This document shows, one piece after another, positions 1-4,695 of a stretch of DNA of 6,365 bases. How positions within the stretch are numbered: the stretch's first letter is position 1; every line of letters starts with the position of its first letter. The position numbers were made by a program, and so were the translations under genes. The stretch lies in contig CAZRFE010000102.1 in assembly GCA_964599565.1 (NCBI GenBank), forward strand, positions 1 through 6,365. Direction: 5' to 3'. The DNA comes from JAJUFS01 sp964599565 (GTDB taxonomy: Bacteria; Pseudomonadota; Gammaproteobacteria; Natronospirales; JAJUFS01). The notes beneath the pieces are model-generated. The model saw only the letters and a program-made list of their open reading frames with translations, was not told where the DNA came from and searched no databases.

Positions 1-622
1 GCACCGCGAAGAACATGCGCAGCAGGTTGTCGCAGTAGCCGAGATCGTTGCGCGGATAGATGAACGGCTGGCCGATGGAATGCTTGTACGCCGCGGCGGC
101 GATCGTCGGAATCTTCGCGATGATGCGCGTCGCGAAAAGATCGCGATCTTCCTGTTCGCGGATGTTCGTGCTGCCGTGGTAGAACGCGGACAGCGAGCTC
201 ACCACTGCGGACAGCATCGCCATTGGATGCGCGTCGTAATGAAAGCCGTGGAAGAAGCGCAGCAGCGATTCGTTGATCATCGTGTGGTAGACGATCTCGT
301 TGCTGAAATCCGCGAGTTCGCTCTTCGCGGGCAGTTCACCGTGCAGCAGCAGGTAGGACACCTCGAGGAAATTCGAGCGCGTCGCGAGCTGTTCGATCGG
401 GTAGCCGCGATACAGCAGCATGCCCTGCTCGCCGTCGATGTACGTGATCTCGCTCTTGCAGCTCGCGGTGGCGCCGAAGCCCGGGTCGTAGGTGAAGACG
501 CCGTGATCCCGGTACAGCCCGCCGATGTCCAGCGTGGACGGTCCGATGCTGCCTTCCAGCAGCGGCAGGTCCGATTCCTTTCCGGTTTCCGGGTTCTTAA
601 GCTTGAAGTGCTTGTCGCTCAT
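1..622 (-). CDS. gltA: Citrate synthase, type II (N-terminal half, cut by window edge)
   Basis: Condenses acetyl-CoA and oxaloacetate to citrate, the first step of the TCA cycle, in the cytoplasm. The 207 visible residues align along their whole length with E. coli GltA: GVFTYDPGF and SCKSEITYIDGEQG near residues 43-75, then RGYPIEQLAT, and SIGQPFIYPRNDLGY near the end of the visible part. The family is about 430 residues long, so roughly half is present; the catalytic His and Asp residues lie beyond position 1. The ATG at 622-620 is chosen because AGGAG (635-631) sits 8 bases upstream and the N-terminus matches the family. An in-frame ATG at 655-653 would add 11 residues but has no good ribosome-binding site. 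Enzymes of this type in Gram-negative bacteria are usually hexameric and inhibited by NADH; that is family knowledge and is not visible here. Confidence 0.97.
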   Translation of the reverse strand, partial: MSDKHFKLKNPETGKESDLPLLEGSIGPSTLDIGGLYRDHGVFTYDPGFGATASCKSEITYIDGEQGMLLYRGYPIEQLATRSNFLEVSYLLLHGELPAKSELADFSNEIVYHTMINESLLRFFHGFHYDAHPMAMLSAVVSSLSAFYHGSTNIREQEDRDLFATRIIAKIPTIAAAAYKHSIGQPFIYPRNDLGYCDNLLRMFFAV

Positions 623-794
623 TCCGCGTGCTCCTGGTCTTTGATGAGACGGCATGCAGTACTCGGGTGCGATGCCGCGCTGGCGAAGCGACCGTTCCGC
701 GGCCCGCCAGTTGCGGGCGGGTTATGGGTGGAGGAGTGCTTGTCGGAGACGGACGCCAGGCATGGGTCCCGTGGAGGACCCGTGAATCCAGCAG
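623..794 (-). other. Long gltA 5' leader with two small inverted repeats
   Basis: The stretch between the predicted start of transcription and the gltA ATG is about 170 bases long. It holds two inverted repeats: GGGTCC (764-769) with GGACCC (776-781), and CCCGCC (703-708) with GGCGGG (716-721). The second can also pair as CCCGC/GCGGG (703-707 with 713-717). A 13-codon reading frame, ATG 763-761 to TAA 724-722, is also present. None of these is a recognised riboswitch or leader-peptide attenuator, and there is no longer gene. Confidence 0.3.
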
Positions 795-800
795 GGCAGA

Positions 801-830
801 ATTATAGGGAAGCGGCGCGAGCAAGGACAG
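801..830 (-). promoter_or_regulatory. Probable sigma-70 promoter of gltA
   Basis: A perfect TATAAT lies on the minus strand at 806-801. A weak -35, CTGTCC (830-825), stands 18 bases upstream. Transcription would start near 794, giving a gltA leader of about 170 bases. A TGTGATC half-site resembling half of a CRP operator lies just upstream of the -35 (840-834), but the second half is not convincing. The -10 match is the strong part of this call. Confidence 0.6.
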
Positions 831-880
831 TTCGATCACAAACCGTCCGCATTCGGGGCGAAATGCCGGCACGAAAACGC

Positions 881-915
881 GCGAGGCGCCGCCGGTCGAA
901 CCGGCGGCGCCTCGC
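881..915 (-). terminator. Hairpin terminator downstream of rpmE
   Basis: A perfect 15-bp inverted repeat: GCGAGGCGCCGCCGG (881-895) pairs with its exact reverse complement (901-915) around the five-base loop TCGAA. Read on the minus strand it begins 37 bases after the rpmE stop and is followed by GCGTTTTCG, a short and interrupted T-run. The T-tract is present only on the minus-strand side, so it most likely ends the rpmE transcript and isolates it from gltA. Confidence 0.72.
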
Positions 916-952
916 AATCGGTCCCGACGGCAGCGATGCCGTCAGCCAGGGA

Positions 953-1153
953 TCAGCGGCTGTACTTGCGGCGGAACCGGTCGACGCGGCCGCCGGTGTC
1001 GACGATCTTCTGCTTGCCCGTATAGAACGGATGGCACTGCGAGCAGACTTCGATCTGCAGGTCTTCGCCCATCGTCGAGCGGGTCTCGAAGGTGTTGCCG
1101 CAGCTGCAGGTCACCTTGACCGCCTTGTACTCGGGATGAATTTCGGACTTCAT
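953..1153 (-). CDS. rpmE: 50S ribosomal protein L31 (zinc-binding form)
   Basis: A 66-residue protein of the large ribosomal subunit, located at the central protuberance and bridging to the 30S subunit. It starts MKSEIHPEY, as in typical L31, and has C16, C18, C37 and C40, the cysteine set of the C+ (zinc-binding) form rather than the zinc-independent paralogue. FYTGKQK and the basic tail RFRRKYSR are also characteristic. The ATG at 1153-1151 has CGAGGAA (1164-1158) as its ribosome-binding site. The frame stays open upstream to an ATG at 1342, but that stretch contains the promoter and is not L31-like. It is transcribed alone, from its own promoter to the hairpin at 881-915. The zinc form acts as a zinc reserve in other bacteria; no Zur box was identified here. 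Confidence 0.97.
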   Translation of the reverse strand: MKSEIHPEYKAVKVTCSCGNTFETRSTMGEDLQIEVCSQCHPFYTGKQKIVDTGGRVDRFRRKYSR

Positions 1154-1214
1154 GACGTTCCTCGAATCGGTTGTTCGGCTGTCGGATGTTCCCGCAGCCT
1201 GAAGCGAGCCGCGC

Positions 1215-1243
1215 ATATTAGTCGCATTTCCCGGAACGGGCAA
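1215..1243 (-). promoter_or_regulatory. Probable sigma-70 promoter of rpmE
   Basis: TTGCCC (1243-1238) and TAATAT (1220-1215) on the minus strand are separated by exactly 17 bases. Transcription would start near 1208, leaving a leader of about 55 bases before the rpmE ATG. Confidence 0.6.
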
Positions 1244-1357
1244 GGGCGAGCGCGCTGACAATCCTGCCTGCAGGGAGCCGATGTCAGTTGCGCCTGTCAT
1301 TTCGCGCTTCGCTTCATCATGCCACGCTAAGTTGCTGAGCATTCGACGCTTTCTCCG

Positions 1358-1366
1358 CTATCCACA
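1358..1366 (+). promoter_or_regulatory. DnaA-box-like site A (one mismatch)
   Basis: CTATCCACA on the plus strand differs from the strong DnaA box TTATCCACA only at the first base. It forms the left arm of a perfect 9-bp inverted repeat with site B. Confidence 0.45.
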
Positions 1367-1379
1367 GAATCTGTGGATA
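1359..1379. repeat. Perfect 9-bp inverted repeat with 3-base spacer
   Basis: TATCCACAG and CTGTGGATA flank AAT. The two arms are opposed DnaA-box cores. As RNA it would make a short hairpin, but no T-run follows on either strand, so a protein-binding palindrome is more likely than a terminator. Confidence 0.8.
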
Positions 1380-1380
1380 A
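1372..1380 (-). promoter_or_regulatory. DnaA-box site B (exact)
   Basis: Reads TTATCCACA on the minus strand, the exact high-affinity DnaA box of E. coli oriC R1/R4 type. It faces site A across a short spacer. Exact 9-mers of this type are rare by chance in GC-rich DNA. Confidence 0.6.
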
Positions 1381-1383
1381 GTC

Positions 1384-1392
1384 TGTGCATGA
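1384..1392 (-). promoter_or_regulatory. DnaA-box-like site C (one mismatch)
   Basis: Reads TCATGCACA on the minus strand, one mismatch from TTATGCACA. It has the same orientation as site B and starts 12 bases from it, close to one helical turn, a spacing that would favour cooperative DnaA binding. Confidence 0.4.
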
Positions 1393-1440
1393 GATGGGGC
1401 AAATCGGAAAAAGTGCCTGCCGGGCCGTTGTTTCTTTCAG

Positions 1441-1520
1441 ATCGGTTAAAAAGTAACCAGAAATTTTATTTAATTAAAAACAATAACTTGCACGATTTCT
1501 TCGGCGAATTTGCAAATTTT
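1441..1520. other. AT-rich island, possible DNA unwinding element
   Basis: Only 21 of 80 bases are G or C, and only 3 of 30 in 1461-1490, against GC-rich flanks on both sides. It contains the palindromes TTTAATTAAA (1469-1478) and AATTTGCAAATT (1507-1518) and the inverted repeat GGTTA-AAAAG-TAACC (1444-1458). A single GATC lies at its left edge (1440-1443). The low melting stability is plain from the sequence; use as an unwinding element is inference from its place between DnaA boxes. It could instead be an AT-rich upstream regulatory or nucleoid-protein site. Confidence 0.5.
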
Positions 1521-1560
1521 CAGCCGGAAATGGCCGTCGTTTTCTCGGTAACACGCCGTA

Positions 1561-1569
1561 TGTGCATAA
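1561..1569 (-). promoter_or_regulatory. DnaA-box site D (exact)
   Basis: Reads TTATGCACA on the minus strand, an exact match to the DnaA box consensus TTATNCACA. It lies on the far side of the AT-rich island from sites A-C. Confidence 0.5.
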
Positions 1570-1604
1570 CCTCATTGGCAGACCGTTGGGAAAGCATCGT
1601 CCAG

Positions 1605-1650
1605 GTCCCTGATTCTTCCGGGTTTTTCCTTAGGGACGGACGGATCAGGG
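1605..1650 (-). terminator. Weak hairpins over the end of rof, possible operon end
   Basis: Two mutually exclusive stems overlap: GTCCCT (1605-1610) with AGGGAC (1632-1637), and CCCTGAT (1607-1613) with ATCAGGG (1644-1650). The second takes in the rof stop codon (1647-1645). Neither is GC-rich with a following T-run on the minus strand, so a classical intrinsic terminator is not evident at the end of the operon. Confidence 0.22.
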
Positions 1651-1899
1651 CGACCGGTGGACCTCGACAATGCGATCGAGCCGGATCACGCGGGCGTCGC
1701 CGGCGGCTGTCTTTGCATGCAGGAATTCCTCGCCGGACTGCGCGCGCAGATCAAGGGGAACGAGGTGTTCAAGATGAGTGAGTCCGCCGTCGTCACGCCA
1801 GCGGATGAACAGCGTTTCACGGTGCATGATCGCGAGCTCATAGCGCTCGTAGACATCGCAGTCTATGGGTGAGTAGTCCGGCTGTTCGCTGTCAGTCAT
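1645..1899 (-). CDS. rof: Rho-binding antiterminator, Rof/YaeO family
   Basis: An 84-residue protein, the same size as E. coli Rof. That protein binds Rho and inhibits Rho-dependent transcription termination. The signature is strong: YSPIDCDVYERYELAIMH (residues 9-26) corresponds to the YxPINCDDYDxLELAC core of Rof, and DARVIRLDRI (68-77) to the ETRELRLDKI strand. The middle is more divergent, with extra residues around RWRDDGG. The ATG at 1899-1897 overlaps the end of the upstream zinc-ribbon gene by 8 bases, which suggests translational coupling; only a weak GGGA precedes it. It is the last gene of the rph-rdgB-hemW cluster. I assign the family with good confidence from recalled motifs. Rho inhibition by this particular homologue is inferred. 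Confidence 0.85.
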   Translation of the reverse strand: MTDSEQPDYSPIDCDVYERYELAIMHRETLFIRWRDDGGLTHLEHLVPLDLRAQSGEEFLHAKTAAGDARVIRLDRIVEVHRSP

Positions 1900-2083
1900 C
1901 GTCCCGCCGGGCGGTCAGCCGCCAGCTGCCATCGGACATGGCGTCCAGTTGGAATTCTATGGGCGCACAACAGACCGGACAATCTTCGATGAACCGCTGC
2001 GCGGCCAGCGCCGGTTCCGCCTCGATCGCGAACAGCGCATCGCAATACGGACAGCGGATTTCGATTTCATCGAGCAGGCTCAT
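1892..2083 (-). CDS. CPXCG-motif cysteine-rich small protein (zinc ribbon)
   Basis: A 63-residue protein with two knuckles, CPYC (C11, C14) and CPVCC (C35, C38, C39), joined by a segment ending FIEDC. This is the pattern of the Cys-rich CPXG family, small proteins of unknown function found in many Proteobacteria, usually about 60 residues. Four cysteines in CxxC pairs imply one zinc site. The first knuckle is followed by Asp, where CPYCG is more usual. The tail ends in RRDDD. It begins 33 bases after the hemW stop and its own stop lies inside rof, so it belongs to the same transcript. The ATG at 2083-2081 has only a weak ribosome-binding site (GGTGA). No function is known; it could be a nucleic-acid- or protein-binding accessory factor. 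Confidence 0.85.
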   Translation of the reverse strand: MSLLDEIEIRCPYCDALFAIEAEPALAAQRFIEDCPVCCAPIEFQLDAMSDGSWRLTARRDDD

Positions 2084-2116
2084 CGCGTCACCGGGATCGA
2101 TGCGGGCGAAGACGCA

Positions 2117-3277
2117 TCATCGCGCGGTTTCGGGAAGAAAGATCGCCTGGAGTTCGTTCAGCATCTCAAGACCTCTCGCCGTCGGCTGCCAGCCGCCATC
2201 GGCGCGGTTTTCGATGAGACCGAGCCTGCGCGCATCGTCCAGCCCCGGCAAGAGCCAGGCGCCGGCATCCAGCCCGGTGGCTGATTCGAATTCCGCGGGA
2301 TGGCCGCCTTCGACCAGCCGGCTGCGGTTCAGCATGTACTCGAACGCACGCTCGGCGGATGCGATTTCACGCCGTTCCGCGATCGCGGCGGGTGTTCCTG
2401 CCGCTGCCTGGTAATCGCGCGGATGGCGGTGGCGCGCGGTGCGGACGATGCGGCCGTCCGCGAGCGTGAGCTTGCCGTGCGCACCCGCACCGACCGCCAG
2501 GTAATCGCCGTAGCGCCAGTAGTTGAGGTTGTGCCGGCTCTGCCGGCCGGGCTGCGCGTAGGCGGATATCTCGTAACGCGCAAAGCCCGCGGATGCTAGC
2601 CGGTCGCGGCACGCGAGCGCGATTTCCATGATGCGGTCGTCGTCGGGAAGGCCGGCCGGCGGTTTTACGGCAAACAGTGTGTTCGGCTCGAGCGTGAGTT
2701 CGTAGTGGCTGACGTGCGCGGGGTGTGCGGCGATCGCTTTCTCGACATCGGCGATCGCCTCCTCAACGGACTGCTCCGGCAGCGCATACATCAGGTCGAT
2801 GTTGAAATTTGCAAGGTCCGCGGCATGCAGTTCGTCGATGGCGTGAAACGCCGCCTTGCTGTCATGAATGCGGCCGAGCCTTTTCAGTTGCGCATCATCG
2901 AAGCTCTGCACGCCAAGCGATACACGGTTGATGCCCGCACCGCGGTAGTGCCGGAAGCTGTCATGTTCGATGGTGCCCGGATTCGCTTCCAGCGTGATTT
3001 CGGCGTCCGCCGCGAGCGGCAGCGTGGCGGCGACATGCTCGAGGAATTCGCCGATGCCGCGTGCGGAGAAAAGGCTTGGCGTGCCGCCGCCGAAGAAGAT
3101 CGCGTCAACCGCCCGTTCTGCATCCATCTCGCCCGCCGCGAAATCGAGATCGCGCGCCAGCGCATCAAGGTAGGCGGCTTCGGGCAGCGGGGATTTCAAC
3201 GCGTGGCTGTTGAAATCGCAGTACGGACATTTCTGCACGCACCAGGGCAGATGGACGTAAAGCGTGAGAGGTGGCAC
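2117..3277 (-). CDS. hemW: HemW, radical-SAM-like haem chaperone (coproporphyrinogen oxidase-like)
   Basis: A 386-residue cytoplasmic protein close to E. coli HemW (378). The 4Fe-4S motif CVQKCPYC is at residues 13-20 (C13, C17, C20), followed by DFNSH. GGGTPS (63-68) is the S-adenosylmethionine-binding glycine motif. EANPGT and GINRVSLGVQSF follow. HNLNYW (249-254) is the HNxxYW motif typical of HemW proteins that bind haem; true HemN lacks it. Proteins of this family were long annotated as oxygen-independent coproporphyrinogen III oxidases but are now seen as haem-binding proteins that deliver haem to respiratory enzymes. The start is GTG at 3277-3275, 10 bases after the rdgB stop. No strong ribosome-binding site precedes it, so translation may depend on coupling to rdgB. 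Confidence 0.96.
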   Translation of the reverse strand: MPPLTLYVHLPWCVQKCPYCDFNSHALKSPLPEAAYLDALARDLDFAAGEMDAERAVDAIFFGGGTPSLFSARGIGEFLEHVAATLPLAADAEITLEANPGTIEHDSFRHYRGAGINRVSLGVQSFDDAQLKRLGRIHDSKAAFHAIDELHAADLANFNIDLMYALPEQSVEEAIADVEKAIAAHPAHVSHYELTLEPNTLFAVKPPAGLPDDDRIMEIALACRDRLASAGFARYEISAYAQPGRQSRHNLNYWRYGDYLAVGAGAHGKLTLADGRIVRTARHRHPRDYQAAAGTPAAIAERREIASAERAFEYMLNRSRLVEGGHPAEFESATGLDAGAWLLPGLDDARRLGLIENRADGGWQPTARGLEMLNELQAIFLPETAR

Positions 3278-3287
3278 TGGATTGCCG

Positions 3288-3896
3288 TCAGGTACCGTCG
3301 CGAACTGCCGCGACCAGGTTCGAAAGCGCCTTGCCCCGATGGCTCAGCCGGTTCTTCTCGTCCTTCTCCAGTTCCGCGGATGTTCTGTCCATGCCGGCCG
3401 GCAGGAAGAGCGGGTCATAACCGAAACCGTTCGCGCCGCGCGGTGCATCGAGGATCACGCCGTCCCACGTGCCGGAGACGATCATCGGCATCGCATCGTC
3501 CGCGTTGCGCAGGAGCGCGATCACGCAGCGGAACCGCGCCGTGCGGGCAGCGGGCGCGACATCACGCAGCGTGCGCAGCAGTTTCGCGTTGTTCGCGGCA
3601 TCATCCGCGTCATCGCCTGCGTAACGCGCAGAGTAGATGCCGGGTGCGCCATCCAGTGCGTCGACTTCGAGCCCCGAGTCGTCCGCGAGCGCGGGAAGTC
3701 CCGTCACGCGCGCGGCATGGCGCGCCTTGAGAATCGCGTTCTCGATGAAGCTCAGCCCCGTTTCCTCGGGCGGCTCGACGCCGAACTCCGCCTGCGTCTT
3801 CACATCGAGACCAAGCGGCGCAAGGAGCGCGCGAATCTCCGCGAGCTTGCCGCGGTTGCCACTGGCCAGAACGAGCGTCCGTTCCGGAAGCTTCAC
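3288..3896 (-). CDS. rdgB: Non-canonical purine NTP pyrophosphatase (ITPase/XTPase), RdgB/HAM1 family
   Basis: Hydrolyses dITP, ITP and XTP to monophosphate and pyrophosphate, keeping deaminated purines out of DNA and RNA. It is 202 residues long (E. coli 197). The nucleotide-binding SGNRGKL is at 12-18, the catalytic ADDSGLEVDAL at 71-81, PGIYSARYAG at 85-94, GFGYDPLF at 157-164 and SHRGKAL at 185-191. The start is the GTG at 3896-3894, whose GTGA overlaps the rph stop codon; this classic four-base overlap points to coupled translation. The frame stays open further upstream, but only inside rph. It sits between rph and hemW, a gene order recurrent in Proteobacteria. Confidence 0.97.
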   Translation of the reverse strand: MKLPERTLVLASGNRGKLAEIRALLAPLGLDVKTQAEFGVEPPEETGLSFIENAILKARHAARVTGLPALADDSGLEVDALDGAPGIYSARYAGDDADDAANNAKLLRTLRDVAPAARTARFRCVIALLRNADDAMPMIVSGTWDGVILDAPRGANGFGYDPLFLPAGMDRTSAELEKDEKNRLSHRGKALSNLVAAVRDGT

Positions 3897-4621
3897 GCGG
3901 AACGTCCCGCAAGAACGCGGCGTTGTGCGTCGATGAGCTTTGCGATGCCGCTTGCCGCGAGATTCAGCATGGCGTCCATTTCCTCGCGCCGGAACGCATG
4001 GCCTTCCGCCGTGCCCTGCACTTCGATGAAAGCGCCGGCATCGTTCATCACCACGTTCATGTCCGTCTCGGCTTCCGAGTCCTCGGCGTAATCGAGATCG
4101 AGCACCGGCTCGCCGCGCCAGATGCCGACGGAAACGGCGGCGACGGCGCCGATGAGCGGATTCTTCTTCAGCTTCTTTCGCGCGAGCAGCCGCTCGACCG
4201 CGATGCCGAGCGCGACATAGGCGCCGGTGATCGCCGCTGTGCGCGTGCCGCCGTCGGCCTGGATGACGTCGCAATCCAGCATGATGGTGTGTTCGCCCAG
4301 CGCTTCAAGATTCGTGACGGCGCGCAGCGAGCGGCCGATCAGCCGCTGGATTTCCTGCGTGCGGCCCGACTGCTGTCCCCGCGCGGCTTCGCGCTGCGTG
4401 CGCGTGCCCGTCGCGCGCGGCAGCATGCCGTACTCCGCCGTCACCCAGCCCCGGCCCTTGCCTTTCAGCCAGGGCGGCACGCGGTCCTCTGCGCTTGCCG
4501 TGCACAGCACGCGCGTGTCGCCGAACGCGACCAGCACCGATCCTTCGGCGTGACGCGTGTAATCGGGAATGATTTCGACGGCGCGCAGCTGATCAGCCGC
4601 GCGGCTGCTGGGACGGCCCAT
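3893..4621 (-). CDS. rph: Ribonuclease PH
   Basis: A phosphorolytic 3'-to-5' exoribonuclease that trims tRNA precursors and other RNA ends; the family forms a hexameric ring. The 242 residues (E. coli 238, where K-12 carries a frameshift) are intact. Key segments are KGRGWVTAEYGMLPRAT (55-71), SGRTQEIQRLIGRSLR (85-100) with the phosphate-binding arginines, LDCDVIQADGGTRTAAITGA (115-134) and DLDYAEDSEAETDMNVVM (175-192) with the metal-binding acidic residues. The ATG at 4621-4619 has AAGGAG (4632-4627) five bases upstream. It is the first gene of the rph-rdgB-hemW-CPXCG-rof cluster and has its own predicted promoter at 4662-4667. Confidence 0.98.
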   Translation of the reverse strand: MGRPSSRAADQLRAVEIIPDYTRHAEGSVLVAFGDTRVLCTASAEDRVPPWLKGKGRGWVTAEYGMLPRATGTRTQREAARGQQSGRTQEIQRLIGRSLRAVTNLEALGEHTIMLDCDVIQADGGTRTAAITGAYVALGIAVERLLARKKLKKNPLIGAVAAVSVGIWRGEPVLDLDYAEDSEAETDMNVVMNDAGAFIEVQGTAEGHAFRREEMDAMLNLAASGIAKLIDAQRRVLAGRSA

Positions 4622-4661
4622 GAGCGCTCCTTGCGAGAGTTCGATGATGAATGGACCGGGA

Positions 4662-4689
4662 ATTATACGAGCCCCGTCGAGTGCGGGGC
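4662..4689 (-). promoter_or_regulatory. Probable rph promoter (-10) overlapping a small hairpin
   Basis: A perfect TATAAT lies on the minus strand at 4667-4662, about 40 bases before the rph ATG. There is no good -35 hexamer at 16-18 bases. Immediately upstream, GCCCCG (4671-4676) and CGGGGC (4684-4689) form a 6-bp inverted repeat seven bases after the phosphatase stop; it may act as a weak terminator or processing hairpin between the two genes. A start of transcription near 4655 would give a short leader. Confidence 0.45.
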
Positions 4690-4695
4690 GAGGAA

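Larger units (their letters stand above)
1244..1644. other. 401-base non-coding region with DnaA-box cluster and AT-rich island
   Basis: No gene can be supported here on either strand. The plus-strand open frame from 1281 to 1781 runs through palindromes and AT-rich DNA and then antisense to rof; it resembles no protein family. Composition changes sharply from the GC-rich surroundings to about 26% G+C at 1441-1520 (21 of 80 bases). Four matches or near-matches to the DnaA box are present (two exact at TTATNCACA) and the AT-rich island lies between them. This arrangement resembles a bacterial replication origin or another DnaA-bound regulatory locus. The usual origin neighbours (dnaA, dnaN, mnmG, rpmH) are absent from the window, so the origin reading is inference only. 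Confidence 0.5.

Noticed and set aside
597..917. Minus-strand 106-codon frame between rpmE and gltA
   Set aside because: It begins inside the rpmE terminator, covers the gltA promoter and overlaps the gltA start in another frame.
953..1153. Use of the ribosomal protein gene as proof of an origin
   Set aside because: The ribosomal gene usually next to dnaA is rpmH (L34). This one is rpmE (L31) and does not mark the origin.
80..1258. Long plus-strand open frame (392 codons)
   Set aside because: It is antisense to gltA and rpmE, crosses both promoters and the 881-915 hairpin, and its protein shows no family motif. Long antisense frames are expected in GC-rich DNA.
1154..1342. N-terminal extension of L31 from the ATG at 1342
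   Set aside because: L31 begins naturally at MKSEIHPEY with a good ribosome-binding site. The extension contains the promoter and has no L31 similarity.
1359..1379. Transcription terminator at the palindrome
   Set aside because: The stem is AT-rich by terminator standards, no T-run follows on either strand, and no gene ends next to it. DnaA boxes explain it better.
1441..1520. A dif site or a phage attachment site in the AT-rich island
   Set aside because: No XerC/XerD arms resembling the dif consensus, and no integrase, tRNA or flanking direct repeats were seen.
1281..1781. Plus-strand 166-codon frame through the DnaA-box region
   Set aside because: It has no family similarity, no good ribosome-binding site, and its last third is antisense to rof.
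2705..4091. Plus-strand open frames at 2705-3730 and 3264-4091
   Set aside because: They are antisense to hemW, rdgB and rph, which carry unmistakable motifs on the minus strand. The translations are Arg- and Ala-rich without recognisable domains.
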